Assembly: GCF_016587415.1 (NCBI RefSeq) | Contig: NZ_BNJI01000001.1 | Coordinates: forward strand, 2,519,501-2,583,500 | Reading direction: 5' to 3' | From: Ktedonobacter sp. SOSP1-85 | GTDB taxonomy: Bacteria > Chloroflexota > Ktedonobacteria > Ktedonobacterales > Ktedonobacteraceae | DNA length: 64,000 nucleotides | Translations under genes and position numbers: made by a program | Shown here: piece after piece, positions 14,172 to 22,215 of the stretch | Layout: each line of letters starts with the position of its first letter | Position numbering within the stretch: position 1 is the stretch's first letter | The notes under the pieces: model-generated | The model's input: only the letters and a program-made list of their open reading frames with translations | Told to the model about the DNA's origin: nothing | Databases searched by the model: none

Positions 14172-14182
14172 TCTTCATGGAA

Positions 14183-14467
14183 CTAATAACGCCAGCGGCG
14201 CCCCTGTTTCTCCGTATCCCGGCTATCAAAGGCCTGGTATTCCGCGGTCATGCGTGCCTGCTGGCTCTGTTCCCGTACACGTCTGCGAAAATAGTATTTG
14301 CAGGCTCCCGGGCGCACAGGATCGGGCGGCTCAATGGCAGCCAGGCCCCATCCCTCCTGCTCCAACCAGCGCCAGGCCTCGTACTCATCATCGAAGTCAC
14401 GTACTACATCGCCCGCGACAGTAAAGACCATGGTTCCCAGAAGATATCTATGCTCCCAGTGTATCAT
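14183..14467 (-). CDS. Hypothetical protein, 94 aa, upstream of fdhD
   Basis: The start ATG at 14467 has a good Shine-Dalgarno (GAGAGGAAAG). The product is soluble and rich in Glu, Arg and aromatic residues (WEHRYLL, EAWRWLEQEGW, KYYFRRRVREQ). It has no motif I recognise and no membrane segment. The 11 bp gap to fdhD suggests co-expression, and so perhaps a role linked to formate dehydrogenase, but that is only context. Confidence 0.65.
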   Translation of the reverse strand: MIHWEHRYLLGTMVFTVAGDVVRDFDDEYEAWRWLEQEGWGLAAIEPPDPVRPGACKYYFRRRVREQSQQARMTAEYQAFDSRDTEKQGRRWRY

Positions 14468-14590
14468 ATCTTTCCTCTCTATCTAGCATGCATATCAACG
14501 CTTTATTGGTGTTAAGAATACCTGCTTTTGGCGTTTTCTTCAGGTTCTACTAGGAGAATAAACGCTTGTCTTTTTCTGTTCCGCATATGC

Positions 14591-14670
14591 TTTTTCGCGC
14601 CTACGGCGCTCACAGAGAGTAGATGGCCGTGTTGGTGGGCGTTCGCCCACCAACACGGCCATCTACTCTT
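14591..14670. repeat. Long perfect hairpin with side module, family D, copy 1
   Basis: The module TTTTTCGCGCCTACGGCGCT lies just left of a perfect 26 bp inverted repeat (14616-14641 / 14644-14669) with almost no loop. The same module sits beside unrelated perfect hairpins at 45.4 kb and 52.5 kb. Confidence 0.8.
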
Positions 14671-14691
14671 AACAGGTGATTAACTCTTCGA

Positions 14692-14755
14692 GGTCAAGGT
14701 TGGTGGGTGAGAATGGCGGCCGCATGGCCGCCATTCTCACCCACCAACCTTGACC
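14692..14755. repeat. Perfect 30 bp inverted repeat, GCAT loop
   Basis: Arms 14692-14721 and 14726-14755 are exact complements. The next hairpin to the left is only 22 bp away, and both arms share a GTTGGTGGG core. There is no T run, so this is not a classical intrinsic terminator. It may block convergent transcription between the fdhD operon and fur, or be a repeat element. Confidence 0.8.
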
Positions 14756-14763
14756 CGACTACA

Positions 14764-14792
14764 TTGACGCTTTATGTGTGGAGTGCTAGGAT
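14764..14792 (+). promoter_or_regulatory. Likely promoter of fur
   Basis: TTGACG (14764-14769), 17 bp, TAGGAT (14787-14792). The predicted start is about 40 bp upstream of the fur ATG. Confidence 0.55.
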
Positions 14793-14837
14793 AGGCTCAA
14801 AGTATGAATCCAGTCCAAGTCAGGTAAGGGAACTGCT

Positions 14838-15305
14838 ATGCATCATTATGTTCGCATGGGCAACGAACTGTTGCGTAAACGTGGCTATCGCCTCACGCCT
14901 CAACGTCATATGATTCTGAGTGTGATTCAGGATGCCGATGCCCATTTGCGCGTCGAGGAAATAGCCCAGCGCGTCCAGGAGCGCAATCCCTATGTCAGCC
15001 TCTCGACAATCTATCGCACACTGGAGCTATTGCAAAAATTGGGCTTGATTCGCTCCGCCCACTTACCAGGCGGACAACTCTATTATGAGGCGGTCCAGGA
15101 CCATATTCATCATCACCACCTCGTCTGTCGCCAGTGTCAACATACCATTCACCTGGATACGGCTCTCCTGGGAGATCTACACGAAAAACTGGCGCATATG
15201 TATGGCTTCCACGAGGTTACCCTTGATCTACTGGCCTCCGGTTACTGTGATGCATGCTTAAAACAGCTTACTCAAGAAGAACAGCATCCTCAATCACAAC
15301 TCTAG
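14838..15305 (+). CDS. Fur-family metal-responsive transcriptional regulator
   Basis: A 155-aa winged-helix repressor. The DNA-binding domain is residues ~8-85 (LTPQRHMILSVI, VSLSTIYRTLELLQKLGLI). Metal sites include HHHHLVCRQC (residues 91-100) and a second CxxC (Cys137, Cys140) forming the structural zinc site. Whether it senses iron, zinc or peroxide cannot be decided from the sequence. The start ATG 14838 follows GGGAAC and fits the family length. It stands alone, with a palindrome and promoter upstream and a terminator-like hairpin downstream. Confidence 0.93.
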   Translation: MHHYVRMGNELLRKRGYRLTPQRHMILSVIQDADAHLRVEEIAQRVQERNPYVSLSTIYRTLELLQKLGLIRSAHLPGGQLYYEAVQDHIHHHHLVCRQCQHTIHLDTALLGDLHEKLAHMYGFHEVTLDLLASGYCDACLKQLTQEEQHPQSQL

Positions 15306-15680
15306 CCATTTATCAACGCATCTTAAACAGAGAGAAGAGGCTTTCAGCCGAAGCAGCTTCTCACGGTACTCAACAGCAGATGCGACCAATGAACTCAACC
15401 GTCCCTTGTTTACCCAGCTATAACAAGGTTGCTATTGAACGAGGAGGTGGATGGGTTTGTTATGGTAACAGTTCAGGTTTCGCTACGGTTGGGTGGGATT
15501 CAGGTGAGTTGCGCTCAGATTCCTGGTCCGGTTATATCACCTTTTTAAATAGAAGCCCGGTTTACTTCTGCGATCACCAGGACCTTAAACTTGCATATCT
15601 CTATGTTGACCAAATTTATCTTTCTCCTACCCGCGCATCGTGGTGTTAATTAGGAGAGCAAGCTGAGTCAGTAGTGTTAT
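15306..15680. other. Intergenic stretch, nothing convincing
   Basis: An open frame overlapping the end of fur runs to 15649, but it lacks its own ribosome-binding site and family-like composition. I read it as non-coding. No tRNA or repeat is seen. Confidence 0.5.
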
Positions 15681-15681
15681 A

Positions 15682-15724
15682 AAATAAGCGCAGTAAAATG
15701 ATGCTCATTTTACTGCGCTTATTT
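15682..15724. terminator. Bidirectional terminator-like hairpin between fur and the PBP gene
   Basis: A perfect 20 bp stem (AAATAAGCGCAGTAAAATGA and its complement, TGC loop) with A/T-rich ends, placed between two convergent genes. Confidence 0.7.
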
Positions 15725-15825
15725 AGAGATAAGCTCTTCTTTTATCACCTACTCCTTTAGTCATATCACCTAACCAACTGATACAGTAGATTTCACCATA
15801 AGCAGCGTTCTATTTCGCCTAAAAT

Positions 15826-17436
15826 TTACTGAAGTAGGCGGTTAGTGTAGCAGTATCCACCTGGTGGAGGGGGTGGCAGGTCCGCCTTTACCAGGCCCTG
15901 ATCAAAGATATCGTTATAGGTGGCGGTAATTACGGGGCCGACGGCGTCCGCGCCTTCGCCACCATTCTCTTTCATGGCGACAATCGTCAAAGTTGGCATC
16001 TTATCGGACTGTTGGTAGTTGTAAGGTGCCTGAGTAATCAACCAGCCATGAGCTGGCTTGCCATTACCAAGCTCGGCGGTACCGGTTTTGCCAATAATAC
16101 CCCAGCGCGAGGTCGAGAGCATGGCACCGGGCACAAAATCATTGTTGCCAGAGCCGCATTGTACCACACCATACATGGCTTTGCGCACATCGATGGCCGT
16201 CGTCTGTTTGAGTTGGGCATCACCCAGGTTCTGAGGTGAGAAGGTCTTGACTGGCGCCTTGTCGCGTGTGGCGACCTTGCTCAAGACGGTGGGCTGCATC
16301 AACTGCCCATCATTAGCGGCGATGTTATTGATCATCGCCATCTGGAAGGGGGTCACAAAGTCAACACCCTGACCAAAGGCGTTATCCACCAAATGGTTCT
16401 CATCAAGCGTTCCATCGGCCTGGGTCACCCGGCTGACGGCAACGGGCAATTCAAAGGGAATTTTCTCCCCCACCATAAACTTCTTATTGTACGCCAGCCA
16501 TGAATCAACGCCCATATCGTCACCAATCTTGGCGAAAAGGACATTGTCCGAGTGCGCGAAGCCATAGCCGGTCGAGACATTATAGTTTTTTGTAAAGGGA
16601 TCGAGATTGCTAATCGATGGAGAAAGCACATGCTGGCCTAGAGTAACAGGACCATGAGTGAATTTTGGCTCATAGACCCGGTCCAACGTGGTCGTGCCTG
16701 AGTCAAGAGCCGCCATCAGAGTTGTGGCTTTATAGGTTGAACCTGGTACATACTGGCCCTGGGTGGGACGGAAGACCAGGGGTCGCTCTGGATCATTGAC
16801 CATCTGGTTGTAGTAGGAGAGGCTGGCATGAGTAAGCGTCTGCGCCATTTTGTTGGGATCATAGCCCGGGCTGCTATATATGGCCAGGACCTCGCCTGTA
16901 TGGGGATCCATAACCATAGCAGAGCCACGATTGGTGGGAAACGAATTGACGCCATCGAAGGGGGCATGCAGGGCAAAATTCTTGACCAGAATGCGCTGGA
17001 TACGCACATCTATCGTGAGATAGATATCATCGCCCACAGGCGAGCGGTGCAGCGTCTTATTTACCTGGTTATCTAACGACGTCATCCCGACGCGCCCGGA
17101 GAGATAGTCGTCAAATTTGGCTTCCAGTCCGGTCGCCAGGAAGTATGGCCCGGGATAGTAGCCAATCAAGCCCGCGAGCGAGGGTTCGTAGTAATGGCGT
17201 ACGAAGCCACCACAGGCATCTGGATCCGGCTGTGAGTCGGCCAAAAGGACGCCGTTGCGATCAAAAATGCGTCCGCGCTGTGGCACGCTGGTACTCATAC
17301 AGCTACGCAAATTGCGCGGGTTGGAGGTCACCTGGTCGGCGACCGCGACCTGCCAGTACACCAGGCCTGCGCTCATAGCCAGAAACAAGACCAGGAACAA
17401 TTGCGTGATACGGCGAATACCGTTGCTTATGTTCAT
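15826..17436 (-). CDS. Penicillin-binding protein transpeptidase (PbpA/FtsI-like, class B)
   Basis: A D,D-transpeptidase that cross-links peptidoglycan outside the membrane. Residues ~10-30 form the single N-terminal transmembrane anchor. RGRIFDRNG is the class B N-terminal motif. Catalytic motifs are Ser233-xx-Lys236 (PGSTYK), Ser296-Asp-Asn (HSDN) and Lys450-Thr-Gly (GKTGTAELG). At 536 aa it resembles the small PbpA group. An IsrB gene begins its 3' end only 66 bp upstream, and no good ribosome-binding site precedes ATG 17436. The insertion may therefore have altered the native leader or separated this gene from a former upstream partner such as a rodA/ftsW gene. Confidence 0.93.
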   Translation of the reverse strand: MNISNGIRRITQLFLVLFLAMSAGLVYWQVAVADQVTSNPRNLRSCMSTSVPQRGRIFDRNGVLLADSQPDPDACGGFVRHYYEPSLAGLIGYYPGPYFLATGLEAKFDDYLSGRVGMTSLDNQVNKTLHRSPVGDDIYLTIDVRIQRILVKNFALHAPFDGVNSFPTNRGSAMVMDPHTGEVLAIYSSPGYDPNKMAQTLTHASLSYYNQMVNDPERPLVFRPTQGQYVPGSTYKATTLMAALDSGTTTLDRVYEPKFTHGPVTLGQHVLSPSISNLDPFTKNYNVSTGYGFAHSDNVLFAKIGDDMGVDSWLAYNKKFMVGEKIPFELPVAVSRVTQADGTLDENHLVDNAFGQGVDFVTPFQMAMINNIAANDGQLMQPTVLSKVATRDKAPVKTFSPQNLGDAQLKQTTAIDVRKAMYGVVQCGSGNNDFVPGAMLSTSRWGIIGKTGTAELGNGKPAHGWLITQAPYNYQQSDKMPTLTIVAMKENGGEGADAVGPVITATYNDIFDQGLVKADLPPPPPGGYCYTNRLLQ

Positions 17437-17460
17437 CTAATAAATCGGCTTTGTGGAGAT

Positions 17461-17480
17461 CCCTGGCTTGAGCCATGGGG
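17461..17480 (-). other. Possible right-end hairpin of the IsrB element
   Basis: An imperfect palindrome CCCTGGCTTGAGCCATGGGG (TGGCT/AGCCA plus CCC/GGG with a bulge) lies 22 bp beyond the isrB stop. IS200/IS605-group elements carry subterminal hairpins. No TnpA transposase is present, so this boundary is a guess. Confidence 0.35.
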
Positions 17481-17502
17481 AGGAAACAAAACCGCTCCTT
17501 TT

Positions 17503-18531
17503 TTACTTGGAGGGAACCAGCCAACTGCGCCATGCGACCCATGTTTTGACGTTGCACGCAGCAGGCTTGGCTCTCTGAGTGAGGCGTTTGTTGGTTCGAT
17601 ACGCATGTAAGCTCATCGTTTGCTTTTTCCGATCAAAGCCACCCACAGTACAGAGGCCATAGGTGGCGTGATGCACCAGTGTTCCACGCTTCAATCCAAG
17701 CGAACGCGTGCCCCCATAGGGCTTGCGTTCACCACCTTTTGAGGCTTGCAACCGATGGAGTTGGCGACGATGCAAGACTGCTCCAAGCACATACCAGAGT
17801 CGTTGGCAGGTGGGTGTTGTCGCTCCACTGACCGAAGCCGCCAAGACCCAACTATCCACCGCATGGGAATCAAAGCTTTGTTTGTCCTTCTGCTTGGTTT
17901 TCTTGAGGCCATACTGCTCCCGTAAGTGCTTGGTTTCCCATCCTTGTTTGAGATACACCTGCAAGCCCATGCCAGTGAGCAACCGATACAAATGTTCTTT
18001 GCCAACCTGCACAGGACTAAATGAGAGGTTCCATTTGCCACCTTTCCCATTCCTGGTTGCAGCTTGTACATCTTCCACCACCACATCGGTAAGCGGAAGG
18101 GTGCTTTTCAGATGAGCTACAATACGCGCTTTGGCTTCCCATCGGCTGCGGGTGGAGGGCGGGATGCGCTTTTTGCGATTCAGGCGATTGCTGAAGCGCT
18201 TGGGGCGACGCCATTTGCGCTGCCGACGTGCCCGACGCATGGTTCTGCGGGTTCCCATAGCATCTTTCACATGCGTCGGCGCTTCTACCATCAGATTGAG
18301 CACCGTATCGCGGGTTCCAACCACACTGAACCCTTCAAATGTGGCACCAGGATCAATCCCAACCACAAGCGGCTGATTGTCAGGTTCTTGCTCGTAGCAC
18401 AATTGGACAAAGAAGATGCCAAGCCGATTGCGCTTTGGTCGAGCGTTGCCACTCTTGAATAACTGTCGTGCTTTGGCAGGCGTGCAAGGCATTAATGCCA
18501 CTCCACGACTATCGACAACAGGGATTCGCAT
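17503..18531 (-). CDS. isrB: IsrB-type RNA-guided RuvC nuclease (OMEGA family, no HNH)
   Basis: 342 aa. The N-terminal PLMP-like segment is VALMPCTPAKARQLF (11-25). RuvC-I GIDPGAT contains Asp60. An arginine-rich bridge helix spans ~93-121 (RRTMRRARRQRKWRRPKRF). RuvC-II VVVEDVQ contains Glu153. RuvC-III DSHAVDSW contains His223 and Asp226. Only ~70 residues separate RuvC-II from RuvC-III, with no HNH motif. That distinguishes IsrB from IscB, and by family knowledge it implies nicking rather than double-strand cutting. All RuvC acidic residues are present, so it is probably active. The structured region directly upstream fits its omega RNA. No transposase is nearby; the element sits between aroC and a PBP gene. 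Confidence 0.92.
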   Translation of the reverse strand: MRIPVVDSRGVALMPCTPAKARQLFKSGNARPKRNRLGIFFVQLCYEQEPDNQPLVVGIDPGATFEGFSVVGTRDTVLNLMVEAPTHVKDAMGTRRTMRRARRQRKWRRPKRFSNRLNRKKRIPPSTRSRWEAKARIVAHLKSTLPLTDVVVEDVQAATRNGKGGKWNLSFSPVQVGKEHLYRLLTGMGLQVYLKQGWETKHLREQYGLKKTKQKDKQSFDSHAVDSWVLAASVSGATTPTCQRLWYVLGAVLHRRQLHRLQASKGGERKPYGGTRSLGLKRGTLVHHATYGLCTVGGFDRKKQTMSLHAYRTNKRLTQRAKPAACNVKTWVAWRSWLVPSK

Positions 18532-18535
18532 ACGA

Positions 18536-18790
18536 GAAAGGATTTCCTTTCACTCCTGGTCGAAGCCAGGGTAATATTCCCCTTCGTGAGAGCGAGGACG
18601 GGCTTAACCCCGAAGGGTGTCAGCTTGGGCGCAGCTAGAAGTAGTTCAAGCGAGGGGGGTACTCGAACGTTCTTGAAAACTAGCCCATCCCGCGACTGTC
18701 CCCCGAAGGGGACCCACTAGACATGACTTGCGTTGTCGTAGCCCTTTGACAAGCCCCTGCCGCAGAGGCATGGGGTTCATGACTCATATC
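18536..18790 (-). ncRNA. Omega RNA (HEARO-like) for IsrB
   Basis: A GC-rich, highly structured tract ending directly at the isrB start. On the minus strand in order: a hairpin CCCCATGCC / GGCAGGGG (18775-18754), a perfect GTCCCC-TTCG-GGGGAC hairpin, a CCCTTCGGGG segment able to pair with CGAAGGGG further on (pseudoknot), a CCTGG-CTTCGA-CCAGG hairpin, and a GAAAGG-AAAT-CCTTTC hairpin overlapping the isrB ribosome-binding region. Position, size (~250 nt) and composition match HEARO/omega RNAs. The guide should lie at the 5' side, around 18776-18800, taken from flanking DNA. The ends are approximate. Confidence 0.8.
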
Positions 18791-18848
18791 CTCAAATGTG
18801 CAAACAGCGTTCGCGACTGCCCTTTTTCTTTATCGCATGGTGCTCTGT

Positions 18849-18934
18849 TCTTAATTCCGAAATCCAACCCTCATTCGGGGCGCGGCGTCACTTTCGTGAC
18901 TAGCACTCCGCGCTCAGGATTTCGGGGAAGCAGT
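18849..18934. repeat. Dispersed repeat, family C, copy 1
   Basis: Begins TTCTTAATTCCGAAATCC, has an inner CATTCGGGG and a GTCACTTTCGTGAC hairpin followed by TAGC and CGCGCTCAGGATTTCGG, and ends GGAAGCAG, partly inverse to the start. Related copies are at 56404-56500 and 61416-61530. Confidence 0.75.
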
Positions 18935-19023
18935 ATACGTATTTATAGGAATGTATCATTCTTACACACTATTTTGCAATGTTGTGGGTAATTGTGGCGA
19001 TACCTCTATTAATATAAACGTTT

Positions 19024-20175
19024 CTACGCCCGATAATGGCGCAGCATTTCCTCCATGCTGTCGCCACCATACTTCTCCAGCATAGCCTCGGTCAAGACGG
19101 CGGTCAGCATAGCCTCGCCGACAACGCCAGCCGCGGGAACGACGCAGACATCACTACGCTCGTAGCGGCTCTGATCAATGTTCTCGCCGGTCGCCAGGTC
19201 GACCGAGGGCAGGGGATGCGCAAGGCTAGGAATGGGCTTGACACCAACGCGGGCAACGATAGGCTCGCCGTTGGAGATACCTCCCTCGATGCCACCCGCG
19301 TTATTCGTCAGGTGCGACCAGGCTCCTTCAGACGAGCGGCGCAAGACGTCATGGACCTGGGAACCAGTCTTACGCGTCGCGCCAAAGCCCGCGCCAATTT
19401 CAACGCCCTTGGTCGAGGGAATACTCATCAGAGCCATGCCAATGCGAGTGCTCAAGCGGCGATCCCACTGGCTGTAGCTTCCCAGGCCAATGGGTACTCC
19501 GAAGGCGACAACCTCAAATACACCACCACAGGTATCGCCCGCGCGCTTGGCCTCCAGAATACGCGCGATCATCTTCTCGGTCAGTTCTGGGCTCGCGCAG
19601 CGCATTGGCGAGGCTTCAACCGCCTCCCACATCTCAGGAGAGTAGCCTTCAGGTGTCAGCGCGCGCTCTTCTTCATAGCCAATATCGACGACGGAGAGGA
19701 CATGGCTATGGATCTCAATACCAAACTGTGCTAGAAACTGGCGGCAGAGTCCACCAATGGCGACGCGCGAGGCTGTCTCGCGTGAACTAGAACGCTCAAT
19801 AATATTACGTACATCGTCCTGTCCGTATTTGATCGCCCCAGTAAAGTCGGCATGCCCTGGACGCACACGCGTGACCGTCTCCATCTCAGCCTCGACAGGA
19901 GCGGCATTCATGCGCTCTTCCCAGTTCACCCAGTCACGATTCTCGATCTGCATGGTAATGGGCGAGCCGAGGGTCTTTCCATGACGCACACCGGAGAGGA
20001 AGCGGATCTCATCCTTCTCGATCTTCATGCGCCCACCCCGGCCATAGCCTCCCTGGCGCCTGCGCAAATCAGCATCTACCAGCGCCTTCTCTACCTGCAA
20101 TCCAGCGGGCAATCCTTCAACAACAATCGTCAGACAGGGACCATGCGACTCACCTGCGGTCAAAAAACGGAACAT
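19024..20175 (-). CDS. aroC: Chorismate synthase
   Basis: Converts 5-enolpyruvylshikimate-3-phosphate to chorismate using reduced FMN; last common step of aromatic biosynthesis. The N-terminus MFRFLTAGESHGPCLT carries the first signature. RQGGYGRGGRMKIE, GRSSSRETASRVA-type (ERSSSRETASR) and GGISNGEPI segments follow. Length is 383 aa, full. The ribosome-binding site is weak and A/T-rich. No other shikimate genes are adjacent. Its stop lies ~90 bp from family C copy 1. Confidence 0.97.
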   Translation of the reverse strand: MFRFLTAGESHGPCLTIVVEGLPAGLQVEKALVDADLRRRQGGYGRGGRMKIEKDEIRFLSGVRHGKTLGSPITMQIENRDWVNWEERMNAAPVEAEMETVTRVRPGHADFTGAIKYGQDDVRNIIERSSSRETASRVAIGGLCRQFLAQFGIEIHSHVLSVVDIGYEEERALTPEGYSPEMWEAVEASPMRCASPELTEKMIARILEAKRAGDTCGGVFEVVAFGVPIGLGSYSQWDRRLSTRIGMALMSIPSTKGVEIGAGFGATRKTGSQVHDVLRRSSEGAWSHLTNNAGGIEGGISNGEPIVARVGVKPIPSLAHPLPSVDLATGENIDQSRYERSDVCVVPAAGVVGEAMLTAVLTEAMLEKYGGDSMEEMLRHYRA

Positions 20176-20617
20176 ATTTTTTTAAACTCTCTTTTTTCTT
20201 TGACTTGCCTACTCAACTACGCATCTAGCTTATTTTATAGCATCTCGTTGTTCTTGAAAATGCGTCATCCCCACTTGTGCTATATACCAAAAACACTGCC
20301 AGGAGACGTTTACTCTACAAGTTAGAGCGATTTTTTCTACACCCACCCAATAAACCTGAAATCTGTCGCGGCGAGGGATGAGAGCATATTTGGCTTCAGC
20401 CAGCTACGTCCTACTTCAGATTTGCGCTATATCACAGCTCGATTACTCCTGTGTATTTCTAATGTACAGGTTTCAGCGGCATTTAAAGATATACGTTCTC
20501 TCTCTCTTAGGAGTCATTATAGCATGTTGATAGACGTGTTTGTTCGCAAAGCGACTTTACTTGTAACACAAGCCTGACTTTACAATTTATCTTTACAATA
20601 TTTATTGCATTAGCGTA
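20176..20617. other. Intergenic region between divergent aroC and the XRE-TPR gene
   Basis: A/T-rich in its right half. TTTACAAT occurs at 20579, 20592 and 20640, suggesting operator-like repeats. No ORF with family features is seen. Confidence 0.5.
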
Positions 20618-20647
20618 TTGACAGAAAACATAATTGTACTTTACAAT
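20618..20647 (+). promoter_or_regulatory. Promoter with overlapping palindrome, XRE-TPR gene 1
   Basis: TTGACA (20618-20623), 18 bp, TACAAT (20642-20647). The -10 forms the right half of the inverted repeat ATTGTA-CTT-TACAAT (20633-20647), a plausible operator for an autoregulated XRE protein. Confidence 0.6.
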
Positions 20648-20711
20648 ATATTTGAAAGTACCTTTTGTGTATTTATGGATAAAATTTGCAAGAACTATGT
20701 AGGAGGCAACT

Positions 20712-22070
20712 ATGTCCCCTGAACAAACGTCAAGCAAAATTGGAAAATCGGTAGGAGAAAAATTGCGAACCGCTCGCATTGCGCAACACTTGACGCAGAG
20801 CCAGCTCGCAGCTCCTGATTTTTCTGTCAGCTACATCTCAGCCATTGAGCGTGGACAAATCCACCCTTCTTTGCGCGCCCTGGAGATCCTGGCGACTCGC
20901 CTTGGCCTCTCTTCTACACAACTTCTGCCTAACCGATCGCAGGCAGAGGATCGTGCGAATAGTCTCTTTCCACTCCCAGAACGGGAAGAAGAAGAAATCG
21001 ATCTCGCATTTATAGAGATCAATGTCTCTTTGCATGAAGGAAATACCGCCCATGCACTCGCACAACTCAATCGTATTCCCTTAAAGCGCCTCAAACGTCC
21101 CCAGTTCTTGCGCCATCGGTTCCTTACAGGTTGGTCACACTTCAAAAATGCTCAATTCCAGCAAGCCGAGTATGTATTTAATGAAGCCTTGCAAATCGCA
21201 AAAGAACTCAACGATCATTACTTGACGCTACGCATACTCTACCTGCTTGCTCTCGCTTACAATACCATGCGTAACTACAGCCAGGCGCTCCTCTCCTTTC
21301 AACGTTGCCTCAACGTCCTGGAAACATCATCCATTCCTGTTGATCCCTTCTTTGCAACACAGTTACACATGCAGATAGGACAATATTACACCCAGCAAGA
21401 GAACCTGGATCTAGCCATTGACGCCTTCCGTAAAGCCCTTGATGCCATCGGCCCTGAGATCAACTCCTCTCAGAATCATGGAGCCTACCTCGACATCATT
21501 CGCCATCACAGCATCAGTAAAGAGTATGATCTTGCTACTCTTTACGCTTTTAAGAGCCTCTATCTCACAAACCAGGCCCAACTTGCTCAACTGAGAAGCG
21601 AAGTGTACTACTATCTGGGCCAAGCAATACTCAAAAACGATTCGGAGCAGGCTCGCTCATTTCTGGACAATGTGCTTCAACAAGAAGAACGCCTCCGCGC
21701 GCTCGACCCACTCTCGCTCGCAAGCCTCTACATTACTAATGCCTCCTGGTACTTTGCCCAGCAAGACTATGAGCAGGCTTACGCCTTTGCCCAGAAGAGC
21801 AAGGCGCTCGCTGATGAATTTGAAGACAATATCATCGGTGCGGAGACCTATATTGTTCTTGGGCGCATCGCTTATGCCCAGGGGAAACAGGCTCGGGGCG
21901 ATGAAGACTTCATCAAGGGCCTGCATATTCTTGAACACCTGGAACGCCACGAAGAACTGGCCAATGAATCTGTGCATTACGCGCAACTGCTTGAGGAGAA
22001 TGGCAAGGAACGCGAAGCCTTCGCCTACTTCCGCCGCGCTTTCCAGAGCCGCCAAAAGGTTGGCAAGTAA
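20712..22070 (+). CDS. XRE-family HTH regulator with TPR repeats (paralog 1)
   Basis: 452 aa. Residues ~14-75 are a helix-turn-helix of the XRE/Cro type (KLRTARIAQHLTQSQLA, then SVSYISAIERGQIHPSLRALEILATRLGL). The rest is helical TPR-like repeats (for example NDHYLTLRILYLLALAYNTM, YFRRAFQSRQK). HTH-TPR proteins often sense peptides or protein partners. AGGAGG lies 6 bp before the ATG. A close paralog is encoded at 24946-26328; the HTH segments share SYISAIERG and PSLKALxIL/PSLRALxIL patterns. No quorum-type peptide gene is evident nearby. Confidence 0.9.
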   Translation: MSPEQTSSKIGKSVGEKLRTARIAQHLTQSQLAAPDFSVSYISAIERGQIHPSLRALEILATRLGLSSTQLLPNRSQAEDRANSLFPLPEREEEEIDLAFIEINVSLHEGNTAHALAQLNRIPLKRLKRPQFLRHRFLTGWSHFKNAQFQQAEYVFNEALQIAKELNDHYLTLRILYLLALAYNTMRNYSQALLSFQRCLNVLETSSIPVDPFFATQLHMQIGQYYTQQENLDLAIDAFRKALDAIGPEINSSQNHGAYLDIIRHHSISKEYDLATLYAFKSLYLTNQAQLAQLRSEVYYYLGQAILKNDSEQARSFLDNVLQQEERLRALDPLSLASLYITNASWYFAQQDYEQAYAFAQKSKALADEFEDNIIGAETYIVLGRIAYAQGKQARGDEDFIKGLHILEHLERHEELANESVHYAQLLEENGKEREAFAYFRRAFQSRQKVGK

Positions 22071-22140
22071 GCTAGTAGGTGGTGTAGTACAGCGGCCGCG
22101 TACGCCAGTAGCGAACAACTATACCACACCACCTACTAGC
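22071..22140. repeat. Inverted repeat downstream of XRE-TPR gene 1
   Basis: Arms GCTAGTAGGTGGTGTAGT and CCACACCACCTACTAGC enclose a loop containing CGCGTACGCCAGTAGCG. That 17-mer is also present in the 29.5 kb palindrome (family B). Confidence 0.7.
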
Positions 22141-22215
22141 CAGAATCTTCTTTTGTGAGAGTGACAAGCACTACAAAGGTACGTTATACTGGAGGGCACA
22201 AAAGGAGGTCGCTTT

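Noticed and set aside
15254..15649. 131-aa ORF overlapping the end of fur
   Set aside because: No ribosome-binding site, no recognisable composition, and it overlaps a solid gene in another frame.
17503..18531. TnpB or IscB with HNH
   Set aside because: The PLMP-like start and RuvC layout exclude TnpB, and the short RuvC-II to RuvC-III distance leaves no room for HNH, so IsrB fits best.
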